A stretch of 22,166 nucleotides of DNA from an uncultured Actinomycetes bacterium (GTDB lineage: Bacteria; Actinomycetota; Actinomycetes; Nanopelagicales; Nanopelagicaceae): assembly GCA_903865885.1 (NCBI GenBank), contig CAIPLJ010000026.1, positions 1 through 22,166 of the forward strand, written 5' to 3'. The position numbers were made by a program, and so were the translations under genes. Positions 1 to 8,626 of the stretch are shown here, piece after piece. Numbering within the stretch: the first letter of the stretch is position 1; the number at the start of each line of letters is the position of its first letter. Under the pieces are notes generated by a model. It was not told the origin of the DNA, did no database searches, and was given only the letters and a program-made list of their open reading frames with translations.

Positions 1-3000
1 ACTCGTTTGTACATCTGCATGTGCATACCGAGTACTCGATGCTCGATGGTGCTGCGCGCGTCGGAGATCTTGTTAATGAAGTAGCTCGCCAAGAAATGCC
101 GGCGATTGCCATGACAGATCACGGCAATGAATTTGGTGCATTTGATTTCTATAAACAGTCAACCAAAGCGGGCATTAAGCCGATTATCGGAATCGAAGCA
201 TATGTAGCTCCTGAATCGCGCTTTGATAAGAAGCGCGTGCAATGGGCCGACGGTGGCGAAGATGATGTCTCAGGTGGTGGCGCATATACACACATGACTA
301 TCTTGGCTGAGAACAATCAAGGTCTTGGAAATCTCTTTAAACTTTCATCGCTTGCATCTCTTGAAGGCTATTACTACAAGCCTCGCATGGATCGCGAGCT
401 CATCTCTCGCTATGCAGAAGGTTTGATTGCAACAACAGGGTGCCCTGGTGGCGAAATTCAGACGCGGTTACGTATGGGCAATTACAAGGAAGCCCTTCGC
501 GCAGCAAGTGATTACCGCGATATCTTCGGCGCCAATAACTTCTTCCTTGAAATAATGGATCATCAGATTGATATCGAGACTCGCGTTAAGGCAGATCTTC
601 TTAAGTTAGGTAAAGAACTCAAGCTTCCACTCCTAGCCACCAACGATCTCCACTACACATTCCACGAAGATGCTGCCGCTCATGCAGCTCTACTCTGCGT
701 GCAGTCGGGCTCAACACTTGCTGACCCAAAGCGCTTCAAATTCGATAACGATGAGTTCTATCTCAAGACACCTGCGCAGATGCGTGAACTCTTCAAAGAA
801 ATCCCCGAATCCTGCGATAACACACTTCTCATTGCAGAGCGTTGCAACGTCACACTTCGAGAGAATGAAAATCTTCTTCCCGCATTTGATGTGCCTTCTG
901 GTGAAACTGAAGATTCATGGCTCCGTAAAGAATCAGTCAGAGGACTCCTTGAAAAAATGGGGGATAAGGCGACAGATATTTATCGCACGCGTCTTCAATA
1001 CGAACTCGATGTCATGGTCAAGATGGGATTTCCCGGCTACTTCCTTGTCGTTGCAGACCTTGTGGGACATGCCAAGAAAGTTGGTATTCGCGTAGGGCCG
1101 GGACGTGGATCTGCAGCAGGTTCACTTGTTGCGTATTCGCTGGGTATCACAGGACTCGACCCAATCGAACACGGACTTTTATTTGAACGATTCCTTAATC
1201 CAGAGCGCATCTCGATGCCAGATATCGACCTCGACTTCGATGAACGTCGTCGTTCAGAAATGATTCGCTACGCAACTGAAAAGTACGGTGAAGATCGTGT
1301 TGCACAGATCATTACCTACGGAACAATTAAGTCGAAGCAATCAATTAAAGATGCTACGAGAGTTCTTGGGTATCCCTATGTGATTGGCGAGAAACTCACC
1401 AAAGCGCTTCCACCATCGGTCATGGGCAAAGACATCACACTTTCTGGAATCTTCGACTCTAAAGATTTGCGCCATGGCGAAGCTGGTGAATTCCGCCAGC
1501 TCTATGAGACCGATCCTGATTCCAAACGTGTTGTTGATCTAGCAAAGGGACTTGAAGGACTCAAGCGTCAATGGGGAGTACATGCTGCTGGCGTTATCTT
1601 GTCTCGCGAACCGCTTCTCGATGTGATTCCAATTCATCGCCGCGAAGCAGATGGCGCAATCATCACCCAATTCGATATGGGCGCATGCGAATCAACAGGG
1701 TTACTCAAGATGGACTTCCTTGGTCTTCGCAACCTTTCCGTACTCGATGATGCGCTCCTAAATATCAAGGCCAATAAGGGTATTGATGTTGTCCTTGAAG
1801 ATCTTCCACTGAGTGACCAAAAGACATTCGAGCTTCTTTCGCGTGGTGACACACTCGGTGTATTCCAACTCGACGGTGGACCAATGCGCGCACTTCTACG
1901 CAGCATGGCCCCTGATTCATTTGCAGATATCTCAGCGGTTATTGCGCTCTATCGCCCTGGACCAATGGGCGAGAACGCACACAATAACTATGCCGATCGC
2001 AAAAATGGTCGCAAGCCCGTTGAACCAATTCACCCAGAACTTTCTCAACCTTTGCAAGAAATTCTCGGCGATACATATGGCCTGATCGTCTATCAAGAAC
2101 AGGTAATGGCGATCGCGCAGAAAGTTGCAGGCTTTACTCTCGGGCGCGCGGATTTACTCCGTAAAGCAATGGGTAAGAAGAATAAAGAAATTCTGGATAA
2201 GGAGTACATCCCATTTGAAGCCGGCATGAAAGAGAATGGATTCTCAGTCGGTGCAATTTCGCGTCTCTGGGAAGTTTTGATTCCGTTCTCTGACTATGCA
2301 TTTAACCGCGCACATAGCGCTGGCTATGGAGTTGTCTCATTCTGGACTGCCTACCTCAAAGCAAATTATCCAACAGAATATATGGCAGCCCTTCTTACAA
2401 GCGTTCGCGATGACAAAGATAAATCTGCGCTCTATCTCTCCGAATGCCGTCGCATGGGAATTAAAGTATTGCCACCTGATGTCAATGAATCCGATGCCGA
2501 ATACACACCGCGCGGGAAAGATATTCGCTTCGGACTTGCAGCAATTCGCAATGTAGGAGAAGGCGTTGTGGCATCCATAAAATCTTCTCGCGCAAGTAAA
2601 GGGGCGTTTTCATCATTCGGTGATTTCCTCGCCAAAGTCGATGCCAATGTGTGCAATAAGAAGACCATTGAATCTCTTATTAAAGCTGGCGCATTTGACT
2701 CTCTTAGCCATCCTCGAAAAGGATTGATGGCAATTCACCTAGAGGCAATTGATTCAGTAATCGAAACTAAGCGTGCTGAGGCAATTGGCCAATTCGATCT
2801 CTTCGGCGGAGATTCAATCTCTCAAGTTGCTGGCCTTGATATCGAGATCCCTACAACCGAATGGGATAAATCAACTCTTCTCACCTTCGAGCGCGAGATG
2901 TTGGGTCTCTATGTATCTGACCATCCGCTCCTGGGCGTCGAACATGTTCTTCGTTCACATACAGATATGTCTATCAGCCAGTTGCTTGATGATGGACCGC

Positions 3001-3491
3001 AAGATGCAATGGTCACAATTGGCGGATTGATTACCGGAATTCAGAGAAAAGTCTCGCGCCAGGGAGCTTCGTGGGCTGTTGTCAATGTTGAAGATCTCGA
3101 GGGTGCTATCGAAGTTCTATTCTTCTCCAATACCTATAACCAGTATGCGCTATCACTTACTGAAGACCGAGTCGTTGTTGTGCGCGGACGTTTCTCACGT
3201 ACCGATGAACAAGTTCGATTTACGGCACTTGAGATGAAGATGCCAGATATTTCTGCAGCCCCCACTGGGCCGCTATTGATTTCACTTCCTGCAGCGCAGG
3301 TAACACCACCGATTGTCGAGCGCATGAAAGAAATTCTGCGATCACATCCGGGAAAGAGAGAAGTTCATCTTCAAGTCATCGATCAAGAGAAATCAACAAC
3401 GATGAAGATTGATGCGCTGGTCACATCATCACCAAGTCTGAGCGCAGATCTCAAGGCAATCCTTGGCCCTGACTGCCTAGTACGCATTTAA
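1..3491 (+). CDS. dnaE: DNA polymerase III alpha subunit (DnaE1 type), 5'-truncated by window edge
   Basis: Replicative C-family DNA polymerase catalytic subunit. The reading frame is open from base 3 and reads SFVHLHVHTEYSMLDG, the start of the PHP domain, so the GTG at 21 is internal and only a few residues are missing. Visible order: PHP domain (HLHVH, TDHGNEFGAF, NDLHY), palm with GPGRGSAAGS and PDIDLDF at 1218-1238, second acidic motif KMDFLGL (Asp codon 1713-1715), fingers/HhH region with YRPGPMG and HSAGYG, an internal clamp-binding pentapeptide QFDLF at 2790-2804, an OB fold and a C-terminal tail ending GPDCLVRI. About 1160 residues is normal for actinobacterial DnaE1. PHP metal-ligand residues look intact; in the mycobacterial homologue this domain gives 3'-5' proofreading (family knowledge). 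No anomaly seen. hisD follows after 52 nt with its own candidate promoter. Confidence 0.98.
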   Translation, partial: SFVHLHVHTEYSMLDGAARVGDLVNEVARQEMPAIAMTDHGNEFGAFDFYKQSTKAGIKPIIGIEAYVAPESRFDKKRVQWADGGEDDVSGGGAYTHMTILAENNQGLGNLFKLSSLASLEGYYYKPRMDRELISRYAEGLIATTGCPGGEIQTRLRMGNYKEALRAASDYRDIFGANNFFLEIMDHQIDIETRVKADLLKLGKELKLPLLATNDLHYTFHEDAAAHAALLCVQSGSTLADPKRFKFDNDEFYLKTPAQMRELFKEIPESCDNTLLIAERCNVTLRENENLLPAFDVPSGETEDSWLRKESVRGLLEKMGDKATDIYRTRLQYELDVMVKMGFPGYFLVVADLVGHAKKVGIRVGPGRGSAAGSLVAYSLGITGLDPIEHGLLFERFLNPERISMPDIDLDFDERRRSEMIRYATEKYGEDRVAQIITYGTIKSKQSIKDATRVLGYPYVIGEKLTKALPPSVMGKDITLSGIFDSKDLRHGEAGEFRQLYETDPDSKRVVDLAKGLEGLKRQWGVHAAGVILSREPLLDVIPIHRREADGAIITQFDMGACESTGLLKMDFLGLRNLSVLDDALLNIKANKGIDVVLEDLPLSDQKTFELLSRGDTLGVFQLDGGPMRALLRSMAPDSFADISAVIALYRPGPMGENAHNNYADRKNGRKPVEPIHPELSQPLQEILGDTYGLIVYQEQVMAIAQKVAGFTLGRADLLRKAMGKKNKEILDKEYIPFEAGMKENGFSVGAISRLWEVLIPFSDYAFNRAHSAGYGVVSFWTAYLKANYPTEYMAALLTSVRDDKDKSALYLSECRRMGIKVLPPDVNESDAEYTPRGKDIRFGLAAIRNVGEGVVASIKSSRASKGAFSSFGDFLAKVDANVCNKKTIESLIKAGAFDSLSHPRKGLMAIHLEAIDSVIETKRAEAIGQFDLFGGDSISQVAGLDIEIPTTEWDKSTLLTFEREMLGLYVSDHPLLGVEHVLRSHTDMSISQLLDDGPQDAMVTIGGLITGIQRKVSRQGASWAVVNVEDLEGAIEVLFFSNTYNQYALSLTEDRVVVVRGRFSRTDEQVRFTALEMKMPDISAAPTGPLLISLPAAQVTPPIVERMKEILRSHPGKREVHLQVIDQEKSTTMKIDALVTSSPSLSADLKAILGPDCLVRI

Positions 3492-3509
3492 TCTCGCAGA
3501 AATCAGGTC

Positions 3510-3544
3510 TCGTCACTTCACCTGCGCAAAGTAGAATTGCGGTG
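3510..3544 (+). promoter_or_regulatory. Candidate leaderless promoter of hisD
   Basis: A -10 like TAGAAT lies at 3532-3537, preceded by G. It is followed by exactly 6 nt and then the GTG start codon of hisD at 3544. A weak -35 (TCGTCA, 3510-3515, 4/6 to TTGACA, 16-nt spacer) is present. No Shine-Dalgarno sequence precedes the GTG. A transcript starting about 7 nt after the -10 would begin at or next to the start codon, that is, leaderless, a common mode in actinobacteria. Not experimentally supported. Confidence 0.55.
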
Positions 3545-4851
3545 TGATTCGCACCGTTGACCTCCGTGGAAAGGCCCTTGATAAGGCTGGCTATCAGGCT
3601 GAACTGCCACGGGCCAAACTCGACGTTGCGCAAGCGATGGTATTGATTGAGCCAATTTTGCATCGTGTCCAGCACGGAAGCGAAGCAGACCTCATTGCAC
3701 TTGCAGAAGAATTTGATGGCGTTACTCCAGCATCTATTCGAGTCCCACAAGCTGCCATCGATAAAGCACTTGCCGAACTTGATCCAGCTATTCGTAACGC
3801 ACTTGAAGAATCTGCATCTCGAATTCGTAAAGTGCATCGCGACCAGGTACGAGGTGAAACTCGCACAACTGTTGTTGACGGTGGACTCGTTACAGAGAAA
3901 TGGATTCCCGTAGACCGAGTTGGTCTCTATGTTCCAGGTGGACGAGCTGTCTATCCCAGCAGCGTGATGATGAATGTTATTCCGGCGCAGATTGCACAGG
4001 TGCAGAGCATCGCCGTTGCGTCTCCACCACAGAAAGAATTCGGCGGATTACCTCACCCAACAATTCTTGCCACATGTGCACTTCTTGGAATTAACGAAGT
4101 TTATGCAGTTGGGGGAGCGCAAGCGATTGCCCTATTCGCATATGGAATGAAAGATGTCTGCCAGAAGTGCGATCTTGTTACAGGTCCCGGCAATATTTAT
4201 GTAGCTGCTGCAAAACGCGCGCTGCGTGGAGTTATTGGAATTGATTCTGAAGCTGGCCCAACTGAGATTGCAATCTTGGCCGATGAGACAGCTCTTGCTG
4301 CCGATGTTGCAGCTGACTTAATCAGTCAAGCTGAACACGATGTGATTGCAGCAGCTGTTCTCGTGACTACATCAACCCAGCTCGCTAAAGATGTTGAAGC
4401 AGAGCTCGAAAAGCGAGTAGTCGCGACAAAGCACTCTGAGCGAATTCGCACAGCCCTTACAGGTATTCAATCTGCAATTGTTCTCGTAGATTCCGTTGAT
4501 CAAGGTCTTGATGTTGTTAATGCCTACGCTGCCGAGCACCTTGAGATTCAGACTCGGAATGCGGGAAAAGATTCAGAGAAGATTAGAAATGCTGGCGCTG
4601 TCTTTATCGGTCGTTTCTCACCAGTCTCACTGGGTGATTACTCTGCTGGTTCAAATCACGTACTACCTACTGGTGGATGCGCCTGTCACAGCAGTGGTCT
4701 CTCTGTTCAAACTTTCTTACGCGGCCTGCACTTCATTGAGTACGACAAGAGAGCATTCACAGAGATTCTCGACACCGTTGTCACATTAGCTAACGCTGAA
4801 GACCTACCGGCACATGGTGAAGCGATGACTGCGCGATTGGAAAATCTATGA
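3544..4851 (+). CDS. hisD: Histidinol dehydrogenase
   Basis: Zn-dependent, NAD-linked enzyme that oxidises L-histidinol to L-histidine in two steps, the last reactions of histidine synthesis; cytosolic. 435 residues, normal for the family. Start GTG gives MIRTVDLRGK, which matches the usual N-terminus. Family motifs seen: GPGNIYVAAAKR (214-225), SEAGPTE (235-241), the Zn ligands expected at Gln262, His265, Asp365 and His424, the catalytic pair Glu331-His332 in AAEHLEI, and GGCACHSSGLSVQTFLRG near 377-394 (numbering of functional residues by analogy with E. coli HisD). First gene of the his cluster; overlaps hisC by 4 nt (ATGA). A leaderless promoter is proposed just upstream. Confidence 0.98.
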   Translation: MIRTVDLRGKALDKAGYQAELPRAKLDVAQAMVLIEPILHRVQHGSEADLIALAEEFDGVTPASIRVPQAAIDKALAELDPAIRNALEESASRIRKVHRDQVRGETRTTVVDGGLVTEKWIPVDRVGLYVPGGRAVYPSSVMMNVIPAQIAQVQSIAVASPPQKEFGGLPHPTILATCALLGINEVYAVGGAQAIALFAYGMKDVCQKCDLVTGPGNIYVAAAKRALRGVIGIDSEAGPTEIAILADETALAADVAADLISQAEHDVIAAAVLVTTSTQLAKDVEAELEKRVVATKHSERIRTALTGIQSAIVLVDSVDQGLDVVNAYAAEHLEIQTRNAGKDSEKIRNAGAVFIGRFSPVSLGDYSAGSNHVLPTGGCACHSSGLSVQTFLRGLHFIEYDKRAFTEILDTVVTLANAEDLPAHGEAMTARLENL

Positions 4852-5936
4852 ACCAATGGCCATCGTGGCTTCCGCTACGACAAGATCTGCAAGAGCTTTC
4901 ACCATACGGGGCACCGCAACTTCCTGCTGAAGCTGTGATGAATACAAATGAGAATCCTTATGCACCATCGAAAACACTTGCGAAGGCAATTGCAGCCCGG
5001 ATATCTGAAATTGCTCTCATGCTTAATCGCTATCCAGATCGTGATGCAGTTGTGCTTCGCACAAAGCTTTCTCAATTCATCAACGCCCAATCAAGCACCA
5101 AGTTCGATGCGAAAAATATCTGGGCTGCAAATGGAAGTAATGAAATTATCCAATCGCTCTTCATGGCATTTGGTGCAGGCACTGCGCTTGGCTTTACCCC
5201 TTCCTACTCAATGCACCCACTTATCGCCAAGGTCACGCAAGTTCCTTGGGTTAACGGCAGCCGACGTGAAGATTTCTCCCTCGATGTAGATTCTGCAATC
5301 GCACAGATTCAACGCGTGAAGCCAACTCTTACCTTTATCACAACGCCAAATAATCCAACGGGATCTGCAATTACGATCGATGAGATTGAGAAGATTGCAA
5401 AGTCAACGCCCGGATTACTCGTTGTAGATGAAGCATATGCAGAGTTCTCGAATGAAAAGTCAGCTGCATCTTTGATCAAGAAGTACCCACATGTCGTCGT
5501 CATTCGCACCATGAGTAAAGCATTCGCTTTTGCTGGAGTTCGCCTCGGCTATCTCGTTGCAGACCCCGCAGTTACTGATGCAATGTTTTTAGTCCGACTT
5601 CCATATCACCTCAGCTCCCTCACTCAAGCCGCAGCGGAAGTCGCACTTGATTTTCAGGATGAATTGCTCGGCACAGTTGCGCAACTTCGCACAGATCGAG
5701 ATCGCGTAGCAGTTCAACTTGGCGAACTAGGTCTCACCGTTATTCCGAGCTCCTCTAACTTCTTGCTCTTCTCGGGCTTTGATATGCCGTCTGGGCAACT
5801 ATGGCAGGCGATGCTCGACAGGGGAGTTCTCATCAGAGATGTGGGATTATTGGGTTACTTAAGAGTGACCATTGGCAATGAGGCCGAGAACAGTAAATTT
5901 ATTTCAACGCTAACGGCATGCCTGGGAGAAAAATGA
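4848..5936 (+). CDS. hisC: Histidinol-phosphate aminotransferase
   Basis: PLP-dependent class I/II aminotransferase converting imidazole acetol phosphate and glutamate to histidinol phosphate and 2-oxoglutarate. 362 residues. Motifs: NTNENPYAPS (32-41), NGSNEII (95-101), the TTPNNPTG substrate/PLP region (165-172), VVDEAYAEF (192-200), and the Schiff-base Lys224 in TMSKAFAFAG, followed by VRLGY. The N-terminal LPLRQDLQELSPYGAPQL is typical of actinobacterial HisC. Starts inside the hisD stop (ATGA) and ends inside the hisB start (ATGA), so translation is probably coupled on both sides. Such enzymes sometimes accept aromatic amino acids; context argues for histidine. Confidence 0.97.
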   Translation: MNQWPSWLPLRQDLQELSPYGAPQLPAEAVMNTNENPYAPSKTLAKAIAARISEIALMLNRYPDRDAVVLRTKLSQFINAQSSTKFDAKNIWAANGSNEIIQSLFMAFGAGTALGFTPSYSMHPLIAKVTQVPWVNGSRREDFSLDVDSAIAQIQRVKPTLTFITTPNNPTGSAITIDEIEKIAKSTPGLLVVDEAYAEFSNEKSAASLIKKYPHVVVIRTMSKAFAFAGVRLGYLVADPAVTDAMFLVRLPYHLSSLTQAAAEVALDFQDELLGTVAQLRTDRDRVAVQLGELGLTVIPSSSNFLLFSGFDMPSGQLWQAMLDRGVLIRDVGLLGYLRVTIGNEAENSKFISTLTACLGEK

Positions 5937-6520
5937 GCAGAACATCACGAGTCGAACGCACAACGAAAGAGTCGAGCGTTCTTGTCGAACTCAATTTGGA
6001 TGGAACCGGAGAAATATCAGTCGATACCGGAGTCCCGTTCTTTGATCACATGCTCAGCCAACTGGGAAAGCACTCAGGATTCAATCTCACCGTAAAAACA
6101 ACCGGTGATGTCGATGTTGATTCACACCACACAGTTGAAGATACCTCTCTCGCATTTGGGCAGGCTCTTCGCGAAGCTCTCGGAGATAAAGCTGGAATCC
6201 GCCGTTTTGGTGATGCAATGGTTCCGCTAGATGAAGTTTTGGTTCAGGCAGCAGTCGATCTTTCAGGCCGTCCTTACTTAGTACATCGCCAACCAGAGAT
6301 CGTCGAACTCATTGGCACCTTTGATACAACTCTCGGAAAACATATCTGGGAATCTATCGTCGCAGAAGCGCATATTGCGCTACATATTCGTGTTCTTGAA
6401 GGACGTAATGCACACCACGTCTTCGAGGCACAATTTAAGGCTGTAGCACGCGCACTTCGCGACGCGGTTTCACTCGACGGTCGAGTTGTGGGAATTCCCT
6501 CAACAAAGGGCTCGCTCTAA
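5933..6520 (+). CDS. hisB: Imidazoleglycerol-phosphate dehydratase
   Basis: Mn-dependent dehydratase making imidazole acetol phosphate from imidazole glycerol phosphate. Monofunctional (195 residues, no phosphatase domain). Motifs: FFDHML (37-42), DSHHTVED (63-70) and the second metal site EAHIALHI plus HHVFE (161-165), ending in STKGSL. An in-frame ATG at 5918 exists, but the ATG at 5933 is preferred: it forms the ATGA overlap with hisC, sits just after GGGAG (5924-5928), and begins MSRTSRVERTTKES, as in relatives. hisH starts 5 nt after the stop. Confidence 0.97.
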   Translation: MSRTSRVERTTKESSVLVELNLDGTGEISVDTGVPFFDHMLSQLGKHSGFNLTVKTTGDVDVDSHHTVEDTSLAFGQALREALGDKAGIRRFGDAMVPLDEVLVQAAVDLSGRPYLVHRQPEIVELIGTFDTTLGKHIWESIVAEAHIALHIRVLEGRNAHHVFEAQFKAVARALRDAVSLDGRVVGIPSTKGSL

Positions 6521-6525
6521 CGTTC

Positions 6526-7119
6526 GTGATTGTAATTCTCGATTACGGTTCAGGAAATTTACGTTCTGCTCAACGCGCATTTGAAACCTCGGGCAGGCAA
6601 GTAGTCATTACTTCGGATTACGACGTTGCACTTAATGCAGATGGACTTGTTGTGCCAGGTGTAGGCGCTTTTGCTGCCTGCATGAAAGGTTTGACAGATA
6701 TTCGCGGCGATCACCTTGTGCGCGAACGTATTTCTCTCAAGCGCCCAACATTGGGCATTTGTGTTGGCATGCAGATTCTCTTTGCTCGCGGCGTCGAACA
6801 TGGCGATCACAAAGGTGTGGGTGTGTGGGATGCAACGGTTGAAGAACTCGACGCACCCATATTGCCACACATGGGATGGAATACTGTGCAGGCAGATCCC
6901 GCATCGCATCTCTTCAAAGGGATTGAACAAGAGTCTTTTTACTTTGTACATTCCTACGCAGTAAAGAAGAAAGTTGGCGCTCTTTCAACAATGGCACATC
7001 ATGGAGAAGATTTCCTTGCAGCGGTAGAAGATGGGGCAATAGCAGCAACGCAATTTCACCCAGAAAAATCTGGTGATGCAGGCCTTGCGTTGATTAGAAA
7101 TTGGGTGAGTGGGTTATGA
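6526..7119 (+). CDS. hisH: Imidazole glycerol phosphate synthase, glutaminase subunit
   Basis: Class I glutamine amidotransferase that hydrolyses glutamine and channels ammonia to HisF. 197 residues. Catalytic triad visible: nucleophile Cys79 in GICVGMQ, His178 and Glu180 in QFHPEKS. Also VPGVGAF (43-49), HMGWN and YFVHSYA. Start is GTG at 6526, giving MIVILDYGSGNL, the standard N-terminus. No good Shine-Dalgarno lies at normal distance (AAAGGG is about 15 nt away), so initiation probably relies on ribosomes finishing hisB 5 nt upstream. ATGA overlap with the next gene. Confidence 0.97.
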   Translation: MIVILDYGSGNLRSAQRAFETSGRQVVITSDYDVALNADGLVVPGVGAFAACMKGLTDIRGDHLVRERISLKRPTLGICVGMQILFARGVEHGDHKGVGVWDATVEELDAPILPHMGWNTVQADPASHLFKGIEQESFYFVHSYAVKKKVGALSTMAHHGEDFLAAVEDGAIAATQFHPEKSGDAGLALIRNWVSGL

Positions 7120-7841
7120 GTTATCTAGAACTCTTACCGGCAGTAGATGTGAAAGATGGCCGCGCAGTACGCCTGGTTCAAGGCGTACTCGATGCTGAAA
7201 CCGCCTACGGCAATCCACTTGAAGTAGCGCTCGAGTTCCAAGCAGCAGGTGCCGAATGGTTGCACCTCGTCGATCTCGATGCAGCGTTTGGTCGTGGTGA
7301 AAATAGCGCCTTACTTGCAGAGGTAGTTGGCAAACTCGATATCAAGGTAGAACTCTCTGGTGGAATTCGTGATGATGAATCACTACGACGCGCTTTAGCT
7401 ACAGGATGTCGCCGCATCAATCTTGGAACTGCAGCTCTTGAAAATCCAGAGTGGACTGCCAAAGTTATTGGCGAATTCGGAGATCGTATTGCTGTGGGTC
7501 TTGATGTGCGGGGTCATATTCTTGCAGCACGTGGTTGGACGCAAGAAGGTGGCGATCTCTTTGAAACTATTGAACGTTTAGAACGAGATGGTTGCACTCG
7601 TTATGTTGTCACTGATGTAACGAAAGATGGAACGCTCAAGGGCCCAAATATTGAGTTACTCAAAGAGGTGTGTGCGGTAACCAGCAAGCCAGTGATTGCA
7701 TCTGGCGGTATTTCCTCCCTCGAAGATATTGCAGCGCTCTCGGCCCTCAATAGCGCAGGTGTCGAAGGCGCAATAGTGGGTAAAGCTTTATATGCAGGAG
7801 CATTTACTCTTCAAGAAGCGCTGGAACTTACGAGACGATGA
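7116..7841 (+). CDS. priA: PriA-type phosphoribosyl isomerase (HisA, probably also TrpF)
   Basis: (beta-alpha)8-barrel isomerase that converts ProFAR to PRFAR in histidine synthesis; the PriA subfamily of actinobacteria also isomerises phosphoribosyl anthranilate in tryptophan synthesis. 241 residues from ATG 7116, chosen over an in-frame TTG at 7101 because it makes the ATGA overlap with hisH and gives MSYLELLPAVDV. PriA hallmarks: Asp11, Arg19 (GRAVRLVQG), the RGW motif (Arg139, Trp141), and general acid/base Asp171 in TDVTKDGT; SGGI repeats 81-84 and 196-199. Dual function is inferred from these residues and from the absence of trpF beside trpC. ATGA overlap with hisF. Confidence 0.95.
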   Translation: MSYLELLPAVDVKDGRAVRLVQGVLDAETAYGNPLEVALEFQAAGAEWLHLVDLDAAFGRGENSALLAEVVGKLDIKVELSGGIRDDESLRRALATGCRRINLGTAALENPEWTAKVIGEFGDRIAVGLDVRGHILAARGWTQEGGDLFETIERLERDGCTRYVVTDVTKDGTLKGPNIELLKEVCAVTSKPVIASGGISSLEDIAALSALNSAGVEGAIVGKALYAGAFTLQEALELTRR

Positions 7842-8611
7842 GCCTCTCCGTTCGTATCATTCCGTGTCTAGATGTAACAGATGGTCGCGTCGTAAAAGGA
7901 GTTAACTTCGCCGATCTCGTCGATGCTGGCGATCCAGTTGAAATGGCATCTCTCTATGGCCGCGAAGGTGCAGACGAACTTACCTTCCTTGATATCTCTG
8001 CAAGTGTTGCAGGTCGAGAAACAACTCTCGATGTTGTGCGCAAGACTGCCGAGCAAGTCTTTATTCCATTAACAGTCGGTGGTGGAATTCGCACAGTCGA
8101 TGATGTCGATCGCTTGCTCCGCGCAGGCGCAGATAAGGTCTCTATTAATACGGCAGCACTTGCTCGCCCTGAATTGATTGCTGAGATTGCAGATCGATTT
8201 GGCTCGCAAGTTCTTGTTCTCTCTGTCGATGCGCGTCGCGCACGAACTGATTCTGGTTTTGAAGTCACAACTCATGGCGGTCGTGAGAGCGCTGGAGTCG
8301 ATGCACTCGCATGGGTTGAAAAAGCCTGCGCACTTGGAGTCGGTGAAATTCTTCTCAATTCGATGGATGCAGATGGAACACGTGCTGGCTATGACATCGG
8401 AATGATTACTGCTGTTCGCGCCGTATCTCGCGTTCCTCTCATTGCAAGTGGTGGAGCTGGATCTCTTGAAGACTTTGCAGCAGCCCTAGATGCAGGAGCC
8501 GATGCGCTATTGGCCGCCAGCGTCTTTCACTTTGGCGTACATCGCATTGGAGATGTGAAGAAGTACCTCTCTGGCCACAATTATTCGGTTCGCAACGCCC
8601 CTACGTCGTAG
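7838..8611 (+). CDS. hisF: Imidazole glycerol phosphate synthase, cyclase subunit
   Basis: (beta-alpha)8-barrel partner of HisH; combines PRFAR with ammonia to give imidazole glycerol phosphate and AICAR (the latter goes to purine synthesis). 257 residues. Motifs: IIPCLDV with catalytic Asp12, GRVVKGVNF, TVGGGIR (79-85), second catalytic Asp131 in LSVDARR, NSMDADGT (174-181), ASGGAGS (203-209). Begins within the priA stop (ATGA). Its TAG stop lies directly upstream of a candidate -10 for hisI. Confidence 0.98.
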   Translation: MSLSVRIIPCLDVTDGRVVKGVNFADLVDAGDPVEMASLYGREGADELTFLDISASVAGRETTLDVVRKTAEQVFIPLTVGGGIRTVDDVDRLLRAGADKVSINTAALARPELIAEIADRFGSQVLVLSVDARRARTDSGFEVTTHGGRESAGVDALAWVEKACALGVGEILLNSMDADGTRAGYDIGMITAVRAVSRVPLIASGGAGSLEDFAAALDAGADALLAASVFHFGVHRIGDVKKYLSGHNYSVRNAPTS

Positions 8612-8626
8612 GGCAGAATATGCATA
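8609..8626 (+). promoter_or_regulatory. Candidate leaderless promoter of hisI
   Basis: Between the hisF stop (TAG 8609-8611) and hisI there is no Shine-Dalgarno sequence. CAGAAT at 8614-8619 is followed by exactly 6 nt and ATG 8626, the same geometry as hisD, trpB and the VIT1-family gene. TAGGGC at 8609-8614, beginning on the stop codon, is an alternative but lacks the final T. No convincing -35. Weaker than the hisD and trpB cases. Confidence 0.35.

Noticed and set aside
21..23. GTG at 21 as the dnaE start
   Set aside because: Upstream in-frame codons encode SFVHLH, part of the conserved PHP metal site; the gene simply runs off the window edge.
3504..3524. CAGGT/ACCTG inverted repeat between dnaE and hisD as a terminator
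   Set aside because: Only 5 bp with an 11-nt loop and no T-run; a competing CGCAG/CTGCG pairing is equally weak.
3451..3837. Antisense ORF of 128 codons
   Set aside because: Lies over the hisD coding region and dnaE end, low-complexity composition typical of a frame shadow, no start signal or recognisable domain.
5918..5932. Longer hisB start at ATG 5918
   Set aside because: No Shine-Dalgarno there; ATG 5933 makes the ATGA overlap and gives the usual protein start.
7101..7115. Longer priA start at TTG 7101
   Set aside because: ATG 7116 forms the ATGA overlap with hisH and matches the family N-terminus.
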